A DNA stretch of 64,000 nucleotides, taken from positions 21,170 through 85,169 of the forward strand of contig SUUY01000005.1 in assembly GCA_015062285.1 (NCBI GenBank), written 5' to 3'. Origin of the DNA: Alphaproteobacteria bacterium. Its GTDB lineage: Bacteria; Pseudomonadota; Alphaproteobacteria; RF32; CAG-239. The translations under genes were made by a program, and so were the position numbers. Each line of letters starts with the position of its first letter. Positions within the stretch are counted from its first letter, which is position 1. Of the stretch, positions 51,788 through 61,287 are shown in pieces. A model generated the notes under the pieces. It was not told the origin of the DNA, ran no database searches, and saw only the letters and a program-made list of their open reading frames with translations.

Positions 51788-52915
51788 TTAGCTTTTGCCG
51801 AACACTTCATTCAATTGTCGATTAACACGATAAAATGTAGTGCATTTAGGAATATCTTTTAATCGTCTGGCACCTATATAAGACATTGTAGAACGAACTC
51901 CACCCAAAATTTCTTGTATTACGCCGGCAACACTTCCCTTGTATGCAACTTCCACAACCTTGCCTTCAGATGCTCTATAACAAGCCATTCCGCCAAAGTG
52001 TTTTTCTTGAGCAAGTTGCGAAGACATTCCATAAAATTGCTTGTATTTTTCTTTTTTAATCAACAAATATTGCTCATTAGGATTTTTTTCATCAGCCACC
52101 AACAAATTGGTCTGAACATCTTTTTCAATCAAATCACCGGCAGCCTCATCTGTTCCGGCGAGCATTCCTCCCAACATTACAAAATCTGCTCCGGCACCAA
52201 AAGCTTTGGCAACATCACCGGCACAAGTACAACCGCCATCGGCACAAACCAAGCCACCCACACCATGAGCCGCATCGGCACACTCTAAAATTGCCGAAAG
52301 CTGAGGACGTCCAACACCGGTAAGCTTTCTGGTTGTGCAGACCGACCCCGGGCCAATACCGACTTTAACAATATCGGCACCACTTAAGATAAGGTCTTGT
52401 GTCATATCACCGGTTACAACATTACCAACCATAATCAACAAATTTGGAAATTTGGCTCTAACTTCTTTTACAAATTCCAACAATTTGGGAATATATCCGT
52501 TAGCAATATCAATGCAAAGCTTATCAACCTTAAAACTTTCATCAGATAAAATTGCATAGAGCTTTTCTTTGTCATCTTTCAGCCCTGTAGAAACAAAAGT
52601 ATAAGAGTTTCCATTGCTTTCTTCTTTCTGAAAGTTTTGCTTAATATAGTCATAATTTGCACTATTTGTAAAATCATAGTGCTTGTGTAAACATGTAATC
52701 GCCTGATATTTTTGCAATACGTTATTTACTTCAAAAGTGCCGGTAGTCGCCATATTAGCAGCCATAATACCACAAGACTTAAGAGTGTGCGGATAATACC
52801 TGAATTTATATTCTCGCACAACATCGGCCTCGCTACGAGAATTTAATGTTGTTCTTTTAGGCATAAACAACACATCACAAAAATCTAACTCAGTGGTATC
52901 TTTTATTTGGGTCAT
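51788..52915 (-). CDS. guaC: GMP reductase
   Basis: A 375-residue (beta/alpha)8 enzyme of the IMPDH/GMPR family. Catalytic Cys lies in VGIGPGSVCTTRKLTGVG; GRPQLSAILECADAA and FVMLGGMLAGTDE complete the site. There is no CBS domain insertion, which separates it from IMP dehydrogenase. It converts GMP to IMP with NADPH, so it can salvage guanine nucleotides. TTAGGAA precedes the ATG. Confidence 0.93.
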   Translation of the reverse strand: MTQIKDTTELDFCDVLFMPKRTTLNSRSEADVVREYKFRYYPHTLKSCGIMAANMATTGTFEVNNVLQKYQAITCLHKHYDFTNSANYDYIKQNFQKEESNGNSYTFVSTGLKDDKEKLYAILSDESFKVDKLCIDIANGYIPKLLEFVKEVRAKFPNLLIMVGNVVTGDMTQDLILSGADIVKVGIGPGSVCTTRKLTGVGRPQLSAILECADAAHGVGGLVCADGGCTCAGDVAKAFGAGADFVMLGGMLAGTDEAAGDLIEKDVQTNLLVADEKNPNEQYLLIKKEKYKQFYGMSSQLAQEKHFGGMACYRASEGKVVEVAYKGSVAGVIQEILGGVRSTMSYIGARRLKDIPKCTTFYRVNRQLNEVFGKS

Positions 52916-53077
52916 GGCAATTCCTAATCTAACTTAAAATTCAACAAACAAATTATATACTCTTTAGACTCAACATGACAACTTATTATTAAAAAATAAC
53001 CACATCATAGTTGATTAAATCAAAATAATCGCTAATAATTACCAAAGACTCTAAACTTAATTTGAAAGGATTTTAAC

Positions 53078-53494
53078 ATGGCTTGGATTATATTTGCCGT
53101 ATTGGCTGCTTTATTTGCCGCTCTCACCTCTATTCTTGCCAAAATTGGTTTGGAAGGAATCAGCTCCAATGTTGCCACCGCTATTCGTACCATTGTAATC
53201 CTTATTATGTCATGGGGAATTGTATTTTTTGCCGGTGCACACCACCAACTAAGCTCAATATCTGCCAAAAACTGGTGGTTTCTTATTGCTTCTGGTTTAG
53301 CCACCGGAGCATCATGGCTCTGCTATTTCAAAGCCCTTCAAATCGGAGAAGTCTCTAAGGTTGTAGCGATTGATAAATTCAGTTTAGTTATAACCATTGT
53401 TCTTGCTGCTCTTTTCTTAAGCGAAACCATGAGCATAAAAGTAATTACCGGTTGTTTGCTAATCACAGCCGGCACCTTACTTATGGTTTTATAA
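53078..53494 (+). CDS. EamA-domain membrane protein, single-domain
   Basis: A 138-residue protein with one EamA unit of about five helices (IIFAVLAALFAALTSILAKI, TAIRTIVILIMSWGIVFFAG, VITGCLLITAGTLLMVL), half of the usual ten-helix transporter. Such small members pair as dimers. The substrate is unknown. GAAAGGA precedes the ATG. It ends 5 nt before the convergent transporter gene. Confidence 0.85.
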   Translation: MAWIIFAVLAALFAALTSILAKIGLEGISSNVATAIRTIVILIMSWGIVFFAGAHHQLSSISAKNWWFLIASGLATGASWLCYFKALQIGEVSKVVAIDKFSLVITIVLAALFLSETMSIKVITGCLLITAGTLLMVL

Positions 53495-53499
53495 AATAG

Positions 53500-54558
53500 T
53501 TACCTGTATAAAGAGCTTTCCTTATAATTATTTATTGCGTGACGTACAAGCACACCGATAATTGCGGCCACAGGAACCGCAATCATTAATCCCAAAAATC
53601 CGAGTAAAACACCACCTGCCAATAAAGCAAACATAATCCATACCGGATGTAAACCAACCGAATCTCCAACCAAGTTAGGTGTTAAAAAGTTACCTTCAAT
53701 AAACTGCCCTACCATAAACACGCCCACAACTTGGATCACCGGCATCAACGTATCAAATTGAGCAAATGCAATAGCAATACTAACCACAAAGCCAAATATT
53801 GAACCGACATAAGGAATAAAAGATATTATACCGGCAACAAAGCCAACCAAAATTCCCAAGTCTAATCCGACTAAATATAGTCCGACAGCATAAAACAAAC
53901 CAAGCAACACACAAACTGACAACTGTCCTCTGATAAATGAAGACAAAATATTGTCAATCTCTTTGGCTTGCTTCTCAATTGACTTTTTAGAATGTTTCGG
54001 CAAAAGATCATCAACTTTCTTCACAAATGAATCCCAATCACGCAACATATAAAAAGCCACCACCGGAGTAATCAGAAGAAGAGAAACAATATTTACCAAT
54101 GCAAAACCACCGCTCAACACTCTACGTAAAATATTGCCGACCATTTTTAAGGTATTGCCCATATTTCCTCTGATTGCTTCTCTAATTTTATCTGCCTCCA
54201 AAGCCGGGAATCTGTCTTGTAAACTGACAATTATCGGCTCAACCTTTTGTGCAAATGAGGCTAAATATTTAGGTAACACATTAATAAAGTGACCAAGCTG
54301 ACTGTCTATAATACTAAATAACGCAATTAATGAAGGCACTAAGATAAGTACTAATAAAAACATCGTTAAAACTGTTGCCCATGTTCTGTTCATACCCAGC
54401 TTTTCAAATTTTGATGCCCACGGATCAAGCAAGTATCCGATAATTATTCCGGCGGCAAACGGCATAAGAACCGAACGCAAAACATACACCGACACAGCAA
54501 ACAAGCCCAACAACACTAACCAAAAAAACATATTTCTATTTCGTGATGCCAATGCCAT
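53500..54558 (-). CDS. AI-2E family transporter
   Basis: A 352-residue membrane protein with about eight helices. It begins SVYVLRSVLMPFAAGIIIGY and LDPWASKFEKLGMNRTWATV; the C-terminal half has FVAGIISFIPYVGSIFG, GNFLTPNLVGDSVGLHPVWI and GVLLGFLGLMIAVPVAAIIG. These are family landmarks; substrates include AI-2 or ions in studied members. AGGAGG precedes the ATG. Confidence 0.92.
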   Translation of the reverse strand: MALASRNRNMFFWLVLLGLFAVSVYVLRSVLMPFAAGIIIGYLLDPWASKFEKLGMNRTWATVLTMFLLVLILVPSLIALFSIIDSQLGHFINVLPKYLASFAQKVEPIIVSLQDRFPALEADKIREAIRGNMGNTLKMVGNILRRVLSGGFALVNIVSLLLITPVVAFYMLRDWDSFVKKVDDLLPKHSKKSIEKQAKEIDNILSSFIRGQLSVCVLLGLFYAVGLYLVGLDLGILVGFVAGIISFIPYVGSIFGFVVSIAIAFAQFDTLMPVIQVVGVFMVGQFIEGNFLTPNLVGDSVGLHPVWIMFALLAGGVLLGFLGLMIAVPVAAIIGVLVRHAINNYKESSLYR

Positions 54559-54567
54559 TACTGCCTC

Positions 54568-55614
54568 CTAATATTTCTCAACCGAATAATACTTACCATG
54601 GTCAATCAAGCGATATGACTTATCCTTCAAAGCTTGTATCAATTTATCCAAAGAGCCAACATATGCCAATTTAAATTGAACCTTTCCATTACCTTGCGCC
54701 TGAATTTCAACCTTATTTACAACATTTATAGCCTGCAAATCATTTTCAAGTTTAACCCAGTCAGATAGTTGTGAATAAGGATATAATGCTACAAGCACCT
54801 TTTCAATCGAAGCCTCACTGATATTTTTTTGCGATATCCTGTTTTCCATATCTGCTTTAACTTCTTTTACAGCTTTAGCAAATAGTTCGGCACCTGAGCT
54901 TCTTGGTCCTTCAACTCTATAGGTATAGCTGTCTCCGCTATAAGACATTGCTTTGATAATAAGCCCCTCAATTCCATTATATGTGGCATCTAACACATAA
55001 ATATCATCAGCATTGTTAGCTCTCATTAATTTATCAAGAGCTTCACCATCCATTGCCATAGCTTTATTTGCATCTATAATTGCATAGTTTATACCACTTG
55101 CTGCAACGGGAAATATTCTTATTGCCTTACTTACAGGCTCTTCATCCCAAGCTTGTTTCCACAAGTTTGTGTTTTCCCACAACAATGGCGCATCAGAAGT
55201 AAATTCTCTGAATATCGGCACTACCATTACATTATTACCCATAGAAACCATCACCGGCAAATTTCGCTCTTCCATATATTGTTTTAAGATACTTTCATTC
55301 AACACAATTTTCAAACTTGCCATATACCTGATAGCCGAACTCTTTTCTTCAGCTACAGCTACTTCTTTAATGAAATTAACAAGCTGATCATCTGTCATGT
55401 TCATTAAGTGATTAATACCTTCTGTTGTCGTAATTTTTTTTGCCACAGCTATAATAGCGGCTCTATTTGCCTCATTCATTGCTTTTTTCTGAGCCTCTGC
55501 CGCACTATTATCAGTAACATCAACCGAAATTTCTACAGTATATCTCTCATCTGCCGCCAAAACATTCATAGAGAATAGCAAACCCAACATCAGGCATATA
55601 ATTTTCTTAAGCAC
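54568..55614 (-). CDS. Exported DUF2066 protein
   Basis: A 348-residue protein with a signal peptide (LKKIICLMLGLLFSMNVLAA). The N-terminal region (SAAEAQKKAMNEANRAAIIA) and the middle (VMVVPIFREF, LWENTNLWKQAW) match DUF2066. The start is a GTG with GGAGAT five nt upstream. It shares the strand and short gaps with the AI-2E transporter and ndk, suggesting one operon. The function is unknown. Confidence 0.8.
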   Translation of the reverse strand: MLKKIICLMLGLLFSMNVLAADERYTVEISVDVTDNSAAEAQKKAMNEANRAAIIAVAKKITTTEGINHLMNMTDDQLVNFIKEVAVAEEKSSAIRYMASLKIVLNESILKQYMEERNLPVMVSMGNNVMVVPIFREFTSDAPLLWENTNLWKQAWDEEPVSKAIRIFPVAASGINYAIIDANKAMAMDGEALDKLMRANNADDIYVLDATYNGIEGLIIKAMSYSGDSYTYRVEGPRSSGAELFAKAVKEVKADMENRISQKNISEASIEKVLVALYPYSQLSDWVKLENDLQAINVVNKVEIQAQGNGKVQFKLAYVGSLDKLIQALKDKSYRLIDHGKYYSVEKY

Positions 55615-55623
55615 ATTTATCTC

Positions 55624-56040
55624 CTAGTCGCATATTTCAAGTTCATTAAAAAAGAAAGATACTTCTCTTTTTGCGCTCTCCAAAGAATCAGAACCATGCA
55701 CTGTATTCTTATCAATCGAAAGAGCAAATGTTTTCCTAATTGTCCCTTCTTCAGCAACCTCAGGATTTGTTGCTCCCATTTTTGTTCTATATACAGATAC
55801 CGCATTTTCACCCTGCAACACCTGAACCACAACCGGAGCCGAAGTCATAAATTCAACCAAATTATTAAAAAATGTTTTTCCTTTATGCTCAGCATAAAAT
55901 TCTTCCGCTTGCTTCGATGAAAGTCTGATTAATTTTTGTGCCACAATTTTCAAACCTGTTTCTTCTATCATAGCATTTACTTTTCCGGTGATATTTCTAT
56001 TAACCGCATCAGGTTTTATAATTGATAGTGTCCTTTCCAT
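55624..56040 (-). CDS. ndk: Nucleoside-diphosphate kinase
   Basis: A 138-residue kinase starting [19 protein letters not shown] and holding the active-site box [20 protein letters not shown] with the phosphohistidine. It transfers the gamma-phosphate from ATP to other nucleoside diphosphates. GGAGG precedes the ATG. First gene of the ndk, DUF2066, AI-2E run. Confidence 0.97.
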   Translation of the reverse strand: MERTLSIIKPDAVNRNITGKVNAMIEETGLKIVAQKLIRLSSKQAEEFYAEHKGKTFFNNLVEFMTSAPVVVQVLQGENAVSVYRTKMGATNPEVAEEGTIRKTFALSIDKNTVHGSDSLESAKREVSFFFNELEICD

Positions 56041-56175
56041 TTGGTATTCCTCCTTAAATGCTCACATGATCAACAAGATATAATACTTTCTGCAAATAAT
56101 CAAAAGATATTTTGACTTTTGAAGATGAAAGATATAAACATTTAGATAAACAACATTCATAAGAGGATAAAAAGT

Positions 56176-57183
56176 ATGGAAATAAGCGCTTATATTCAAT
56201 CTCTAATTACCAAAGCTCAACCCCTAAACAAAACTATCGTCTTACCCGAAGGTGAAGACGAACGTGTATTATTAGCGGCTCACGAAACTGTAGAGCGAGG
56301 TATTGCCAACATCATAATCTTAGGCAACAAAGAAGAAATCAAGCAATATTTTGCCAAACAAAACTGGAGTCTGAATCGAATTCAAATTATCGACCCGGCA
56401 ACGTCTCCAAACTTATCAAAATATGCAACTATGCTTTATGAAATGCGCAAAGATAAAGGCATGACCGAAGAAGAGGCCAACAAAACTGCTCTTAATGCCA
56501 ATTATTTTGGTACGTTAATGATTAAAGCCGGCGACGCCGACGGCATGGTTTCCGGAGCAAATCACTCTACAGCCGATACTGTTCGCCCTGCTTTGCAAAT
56601 TATTAAATCTTCTCGTAAAGATCGTGGCGTTTCTTCGGTATTTATTGCTCGCACTCAAGACAATAAAATATACTATCTTTCTGATTGTGCTCTAAACATA
56701 AATCCTAACGCAAAAGAACTGGCAGGCATTGCTCTGGGCACAGCCGAAACCGCCCTTCAATTTGGCGATGAAGCAAGAGTTGCCATGCTATCATATTCGA
56801 CATACGGATCAGGTAAAGGTGAAAGTGTCGATAAAGTAAAAGAAGCCACAATGATTGCTAAAGAAGCTTTAACAACAAAAGAATATATGGGCAAAAAAAT
56901 ATCTTTAGATGGAGAACTCCAAGCTGACGCAGCTCTCGATTCTGTTGTTGCTCAAAAGAAGGCTCCGCAATCAACCGTTGCCGGCTCTGCCAATGTTTTG
57001 ATTTTTCCCAACATTGATGCCGGAAACATCGGATATAAATTGTTACAACGCCTTGGCGGTGCAGAAATGTACGGACCACTTCTTCAAGGCCTAAACGCTC
57101 CTATCAATGACTTATCTCGCGGTTGTTTTGCTGAAGATATCGTTGGAGCTATCACCATTACTGTTTTACAAACTCAAAAATAA
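56176..57183 (+). CDS. pta: Phosphate acetyltransferase
   Basis: A 335-residue short-form Pta. VLPEGEDERVLLAAHETVER, DADGMVSGANHSTADTVRPA, SVFIARTQDNKIYYLSDCAL and VLIFPNIDAGNIGYKLLQRL are characteristic. It converts acetyl-CoA plus phosphate to acetyl phosphate. It is followed 12 nt later by ackA, so together they produce ATP and acetate. Confidence 0.97.
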   Translation: MEISAYIQSLITKAQPLNKTIVLPEGEDERVLLAAHETVERGIANIIILGNKEEIKQYFAKQNWSLNRIQIIDPATSPNLSKYATMLYEMRKDKGMTEEEANKTALNANYFGTLMIKAGDADGMVSGANHSTADTVRPALQIIKSSRKDRGVSSVFIARTQDNKIYYLSDCALNINPNAKELAGIALGTAETALQFGDEARVAMLSYSTYGSGKGESVDKVKEATMIAKEALTTKEYMGKKISLDGELQADAALDSVVAQKKAPQSTVAGSANVLIFPNIDAGNIGYKLLQRLGGAEMYGPLLQGLNAPINDLSRGCFAEDIVGAITITVLQTQK

Positions 57184-57195
57184 AAGGATCTGACA

Positions 57196-58374
57196 ATGAA
57201 GATTTTAGTATTAAATTCAGGCTCATCTTCTCTTAAATACCAGTTATTTAATGTAGAAAACAACAACTATGATGTTATTGCTAAAGGTCTTGCTGAACGC
57301 ATCGGCATTAAAGGATCAATGGTTAGCATCAAATATTCCAATGGCGAGAAAAGATCTGTAGCCATTGACCTTCCTAGTCATAACGAAGCACTGCAAGAAG
57401 TTTTCAATCTTTTACTTAATGGAGCTATCAGCTCATTAGAAGAAATTAGTGCCGTTGGTCATCGTGCTGTTCATGGTGGCGAAAAATTCAAGGCATCTGC
57501 CTTAGTAACAGAAGATGTTATTAACACCATTGAAGAACTATCCCAGCTTGCTCCTTTGCACAATCCGGCTGCTGTTTTGGGTTTAAGAGCTGTGCAAAAA
57601 GCTCTTCCTTCCGTTCCGCAAGTTGTTGCTTTTGATACGGCATTCCATCAAACCATGCCTAAAGAAGCATTCTTATATGGTATCCCATTAGAACAATATA
57701 CCAAGCACCAAATTCGCCGTTATGGTATGCACGGAACATCTCATCAATTTGTTGCTGAAGAATGCGCTAAACTCATTGGCAAAAAAGGCAAAATCATCAC
57801 ATGCCACCTTGGCAATGGTGCTTCAATTTCTGCCGTTAACAATGGAGAATGCCAAGACACTTCTATGGGCTTTACTCCTCTTGCCGGTGTAATTATGGGA
57901 ACTCGCTGTGGTGATATTGATCCTTATATTCCGCTTCACATCATGAAATACCAAAATAAAACTGCTGATGAAGTAAACAACCTGCTGAACAAGCAAAGCG
58001 GTATGTTGGGCCTGACCGGGTATAGCGATATGCGTGATGTTGAAGCTAAATATTTGGAAGGTGATCAAAATGCAATTGATGCCTTGCAAACATACGCTTA
58101 CACCATTGTAAAATTCATTGGTAGCTACATTGCTGCTCTTGGCGGCGTAGACGCCATCGTATTTACTGCCGGCATTGGAGAAAACTCCCCAATTATTCGT
58201 AAAATGGTTCTAGATCGTTTGAGCTATTTAGACTTAAGCGTAAACGAAGAAAACAACAACAAACGTGGCGATGCAATCGAAATAACCAATCCAGGATCAA
58301 AAGTAAAGGCCTTTGTTATTCCTACTAACGAAGAATTGGTTATTGCACAAGATACTGTTCGTCTTGCTTGCTAA
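57196..58374 (+). CDS. ackA: Acetate kinase
   Basis: A 392-residue kinase with LVLNSGSSSLKYQLF, VGHRAVHGGEKF (catalytic region), RRYGMHGTSHQFVAEECAKL, CHLGNGASISAVNNGECQDT and FTAGIGENSPIIRK. It makes ATP from acetyl phosphate. A terminator follows about 20 nt after the stop. Confidence 0.98.
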   Translation: MKILVLNSGSSSLKYQLFNVENNNYDVIAKGLAERIGIKGSMVSIKYSNGEKRSVAIDLPSHNEALQEVFNLLLNGAISSLEEISAVGHRAVHGGEKFKASALVTEDVINTIEELSQLAPLHNPAAVLGLRAVQKALPSVPQVVAFDTAFHQTMPKEAFLYGIPLEQYTKHQIRRYGMHGTSHQFVAEECAKLIGKKGKIITCHLGNGASISAVNNGECQDTSMGFTPLAGVIMGTRCGDIDPYIPLHIMKYQNKTADEVNNLLNKQSGMLGLTGYSDMRDVEAKYLEGDQNAIDALQTYAYTIVKFIGSYIAALGGVDAIVFTAGIGENSPIIRKMVLDRLSYLDLSVNEENNNKRGDAIEITNPGSKVKAFVIPTNEELVIAQDTVRLAC

Positions 58375-58393
58375 TTTTGCTAATTATTTACCT

Positions 58394-58428
58394 AAAAAAG
58401 CTGGGACATTTTGTTTCAGCTTTTTTTT
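58394..58428 (+). terminator. Terminator of pta-ackA
   Basis: AAAAAAGCTG/CAGCTTTTTT stem with a 13-nt loop is followed by a T-run. Confidence 0.85.
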
Positions 58429-58522
58429 ACAATATTTTTGCAAAAAAATATTGTACCCGACATATTTATGGGTTATACAATAAATAAGTTTTGAATAATT
58501 TTTAGATTGATTGAATACAATA

Positions 58523-59659
58523 ATGCAAAAATGGCATAAAAAAGACACTGCCAAACCGTCACTGAAGCCCAAACAAGATGAAGCTTCATTGCCTAACTAT
58601 GCCGCAATCGATCTTGGCACTAATTCTTGTCGCCTTGTAATAGCCACTCCTACACCATCTTCATTTCGAATTGTTGAAACATTTTCTAAAATCACGCGCC
58701 TTGGCGAAGGCATAATTAACAATAACGAACTTTCTAAACCGGCAATTAAACGTACCATTGGCGCTCTAAAAGTATGTGCCGGAGTTTTGGCTGAATATGC
58801 TCCTATTCACAATTCTCGTTTTGTCGCCACTGCTGCGTGTCGTCGAGCTACAAATTGCAAACAATTTTTAGAACAAGTAAAAAAAGAAACAGGTTTGAGT
58901 ATTGAAACCATATCCACCCAGGAAGAAGCCCGTCTGGCAGTTGTAGGTTGTATTCCTTTGCTCGCCCGAAACATAAAGCGAGCCCTCATTTTTGATATTG
59001 GCGGAGGGTCTACCGAAATTTCTTTAGCTCGCACCACAAATAGTGGCAATACCTTTATTGAAGGCTATGTATCATTGCCTTACGGTGTTGTAACCATATC
59101 AGAAGCTTTTCCTTCTCACGATATGACGGATCTTGCCTACAATACAATTATTGAGAGATCTCACAAAATATTAAACGAATTTGAAGAAAAACACCATATT
59201 CGTGAGGCTATTGCCAATCAAGAAATTCAAATCATCGGCACTTCAGGAACTGTCACTGTATTAGGAGCTGTTCACTTGAATTTGCCCCGCTACAACCGGT
59301 CAGCAGTAGATGGAACAGCCATGAGCAAACAAGACATTGACCATACAATTGCCAAAATAAAACGCATCGGCGATGACGGTCGCAAAAAACACCCTTGTAT
59401 CGGAGCATCAAAAGCAGATCTCACAATGGCAGGGTGTGCCATCATCGATTCTCTTATTTCATTTTGGCCGATAACAGAGATCACTGTTGCCGACCGAGGA
59501 ATTAGAGAAGGAATTTTGCTTGACCTTATGCACTCTTCCAAAAAACAGCACCACAAGAAAAAACACAAATCACGCTATCCGTTCAGTCGAGGATTTCACA
59601 ACCACAAACACCGTTCTAACTCCAATAATAAATACAAAGGAGCCGCCAATGACAGATAA
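58523..59659 (+). CDS. Ppx/GppA family phosphatase 1
   Basis: A 378-residue ASKHA-fold phosphatase. AAIDLGTNSCRLVIATP (phosphate 1), RLGEGIINNNELSKPAIKR, ALIFDIGGGSTEISLA (phosphate 2) and IIGTSGTVTVLGAVHLN. It would hydrolyse polyphosphate or pppGpp. The tail is unusual: a 40-residue His/Lys/Ser/Asn stretch (KKQHHKKKHKSRYPFSRGFH onward). The next gene is a paralogue that overlaps this one by 11 nt. No strong ribosome site is visible before the ATG. Confidence 0.9.
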   Translation: MQKWHKKDTAKPSLKPKQDEASLPNYAAIDLGTNSCRLVIATPTPSSFRIVETFSKITRLGEGIINNNELSKPAIKRTIGALKVCAGVLAEYAPIHNSRFVATAACRRATNCKQFLEQVKKETGLSIETISTQEEARLAVVGCIPLLARNIKRALIFDIGGGSTEISLARTTNSGNTFIEGYVSLPYGVVTISEAFPSHDMTDLAYNTIIERSHKILNEFEEKHHIREAIANQEIQIIGTSGTVTVLGAVHLNLPRYNRSAVDGTAMSKQDIDHTIAKIKRIGDDGRKKHPCIGASKADLTMAGCAIIDSLISFWPITEITVADRGIREGILLDLMHSSKKQHHKKKHKSRYPFSRGFHNHKHRSNSNNKYKGAANDR

Positions 59660-60605
59660 AAATTATGCTGCCATAGATTTAGGAACTAATTCATGTCGCT
59701 TATTGATATGCGACAAAAATGGCAAAGAACTTTGTAAAGAAACCGTAGCAACGCGTTTAGGAGAAGGACTACACAAATCCGGTATCTTCACATCCCAAGC
59801 AATTGAACGTGGAATAAAATGTTTTTTTGATTTTCGCCAACTAATTGATAAATATAATGTATCACAAACTAAGGCTATTGCTACAGCATCATGTCGCATG
59901 GCATCAAATAGCGCAGATTTCATAGAAAAGGTGTGGAACGAATCTCGTATTAAGATAGAAATAGTTGACGGCTACGAAGAAGCTCGCCTCAATCTTAAAG
60001 GCGCTCTTGGTCATGTCTGTGAAAAAACAAAATATGTAGTTTTATTTGACCTCGGCGGAGGATCAACCGAAATTACTCTTGCCTCCAACACCAAAAATCC
60101 TCATATTTTACACACCATATCTATCCCTTGGGGTGCTCGCAATGCTTCTGAAGCTTTTAACTTAGTAGAATATAATTCCGAAGATGCAAATCGCCTGCGC
60201 CAAGACATAAGGGCGCGCACCGAAAACTTTGTAAAAAAATCATATTTGGAATCTTACCGCGATGATGTATGCTTTGTCGCCACATCAAGTACAGCTCTGC
60301 GCTTAGTATCTATGATTGAAGATTTTGGAGCATATGATAGAGATCGAGCCGACGGCATCACTATGGATAAAGAATCTATGGATAAAGCTATTGATAGTGT
60401 TCTCAAATCAACTCGCGCCGAAATGGCCGATAACCCCTATATCGGAGATAAACGTTCATACATTTTTATCGCTGCCTGCATTATTTTCAAAACTATATAT
60501 GAACATTTGGGAGCAGATAAAATTACAGCATCACTAAAAAGTGCCAAAGACGGAATAATTGCAGAACTAATTGAAAAAGATACAAACAATGAAAAAACTG
60601 ACTAA
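59649..60605 (+). CDS. Ppx/GppA family phosphatase 2
   Basis: A 318-residue paralogue of the preceding gene: YAAIDLGTNSCRLLICDKN, RLGEGLHKSGIFTSQAIERG, VVLFDLGGGSTEITLASN and FVATSSTALRLVSM. The usual C-terminal HD domain is absent in both. AAAGGAG precedes the ATG inside the first gene. It overlaps rlmE by 17 nt, so the run ppx-ppx-rlmE-rsmB is co-translated. Confidence 0.9.
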   Translation: MTDKNYAAIDLGTNSCRLLICDKNGKELCKETVATRLGEGLHKSGIFTSQAIERGIKCFFDFRQLIDKYNVSQTKAIATASCRMASNSADFIEKVWNESRIKIEIVDGYEEARLNLKGALGHVCEKTKYVVLFDLGGGSTEITLASNTKNPHILHTISIPWGARNASEAFNLVEYNSEDANRLRQDIRARTENFVKKSYLESYRDDVCFVATSSTALRLVSMIEDFGAYDRDRADGITMDKESMDKAIDSVLKSTRAEMADNPYIGDKRSYIFIAACIIFKTIYEHLGADKITASLKSAKDGIIAELIEKDTNNEKTD

Positions 60606-61284
60606 ATCTGCCCAAGCTATTACCGGCCGCCATCAATTAGCCGTTAGAGTAAAAACATCTAAATATCGTAAAAAGTCATCTAACCAATGGTTGGAAAGAC
60701 AATTAAACGATCCATATGTTGCTGAATCTAAAAGATTGGGATACAGGTCACGAGCTGCTTTTAAACTGATTCAACTTGATGAAAAATACAAATTTCTCGG
60801 TAGAGGAAAAACAATCGTTGATCTGGGATGTGCCCCCGGAGGTTGGACACAAGTAGCAGTTCAACGCAACAAGGGTACAGGACAAGTAGTTGGATTAGAT
60901 ATACTAGAAACAACACCTATTGAAGGAGCTACTTTAATCTGCCAGGATTTTACACTTCCCGATGCTCCCGACAAACTAAAATCGCTCCTAAATGGAGAGG
61001 CTGATATTGTAATGAGTGACATGGCCGCTAACACTACCGGACACCAACAAACCGACCACCTTCGAACTATTGGTCTGGTTGAAGCTGCGTATGAATTTGC
61101 TAAGGAAGTTTTAGCCGAAGGTGGAATTTTTATTGCTAAAGTTTTTCAAGGAGGTGCCGAAACATCACTTTTAAACGATGCCAAAAAGAGCTTCAAAAAA
61201 GTCGGACATTTTAAGCCTGATGCCAGTCGCAGCACATCACCCGAAACATATTTGGTTTGCCAAGGATTCAAAAAGGAAAATTAA
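60589..61284 (+). CDS. rlmE: 23S rRNA 2'-O-ribose methyltransferase RlmE (FtsJ)
   Basis: A 231-residue methyltransferase with the FtsJ core: YRSRAAFKLIQLDEKYKFLG (catalytic Lys), IVDLGCAPGGWTQVAVQRN (SAM site), VMSDMAANTTGHQQTDH and GGIFIAKVFQGG. It methylates U2552 of 23S rRNA. The N-terminal 30 residues are basic. The ATG at 60589 lies inside the end of the previous gene. Confidence 0.95.
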   Translation: MKKLTKSAQAITGRHQLAVRVKTSKYRKKSSNQWLERQLNDPYVAESKRLGYRSRAAFKLIQLDEKYKFLGRGKTIVDLGCAPGGWTQVAVQRNKGTGQVVGLDILETTPIEGATLICQDFTLPDAPDKLKSLLNGEADIVMSDMAANTTGHQQTDHLRTIGLVEAAYEFAKEVLAEGGIFIAKVFQGGAETSLLNDAKKSFKKVGHFKPDASRSTSPETYLVCQGFKKEN

Positions 61285-61287
61285 ACC

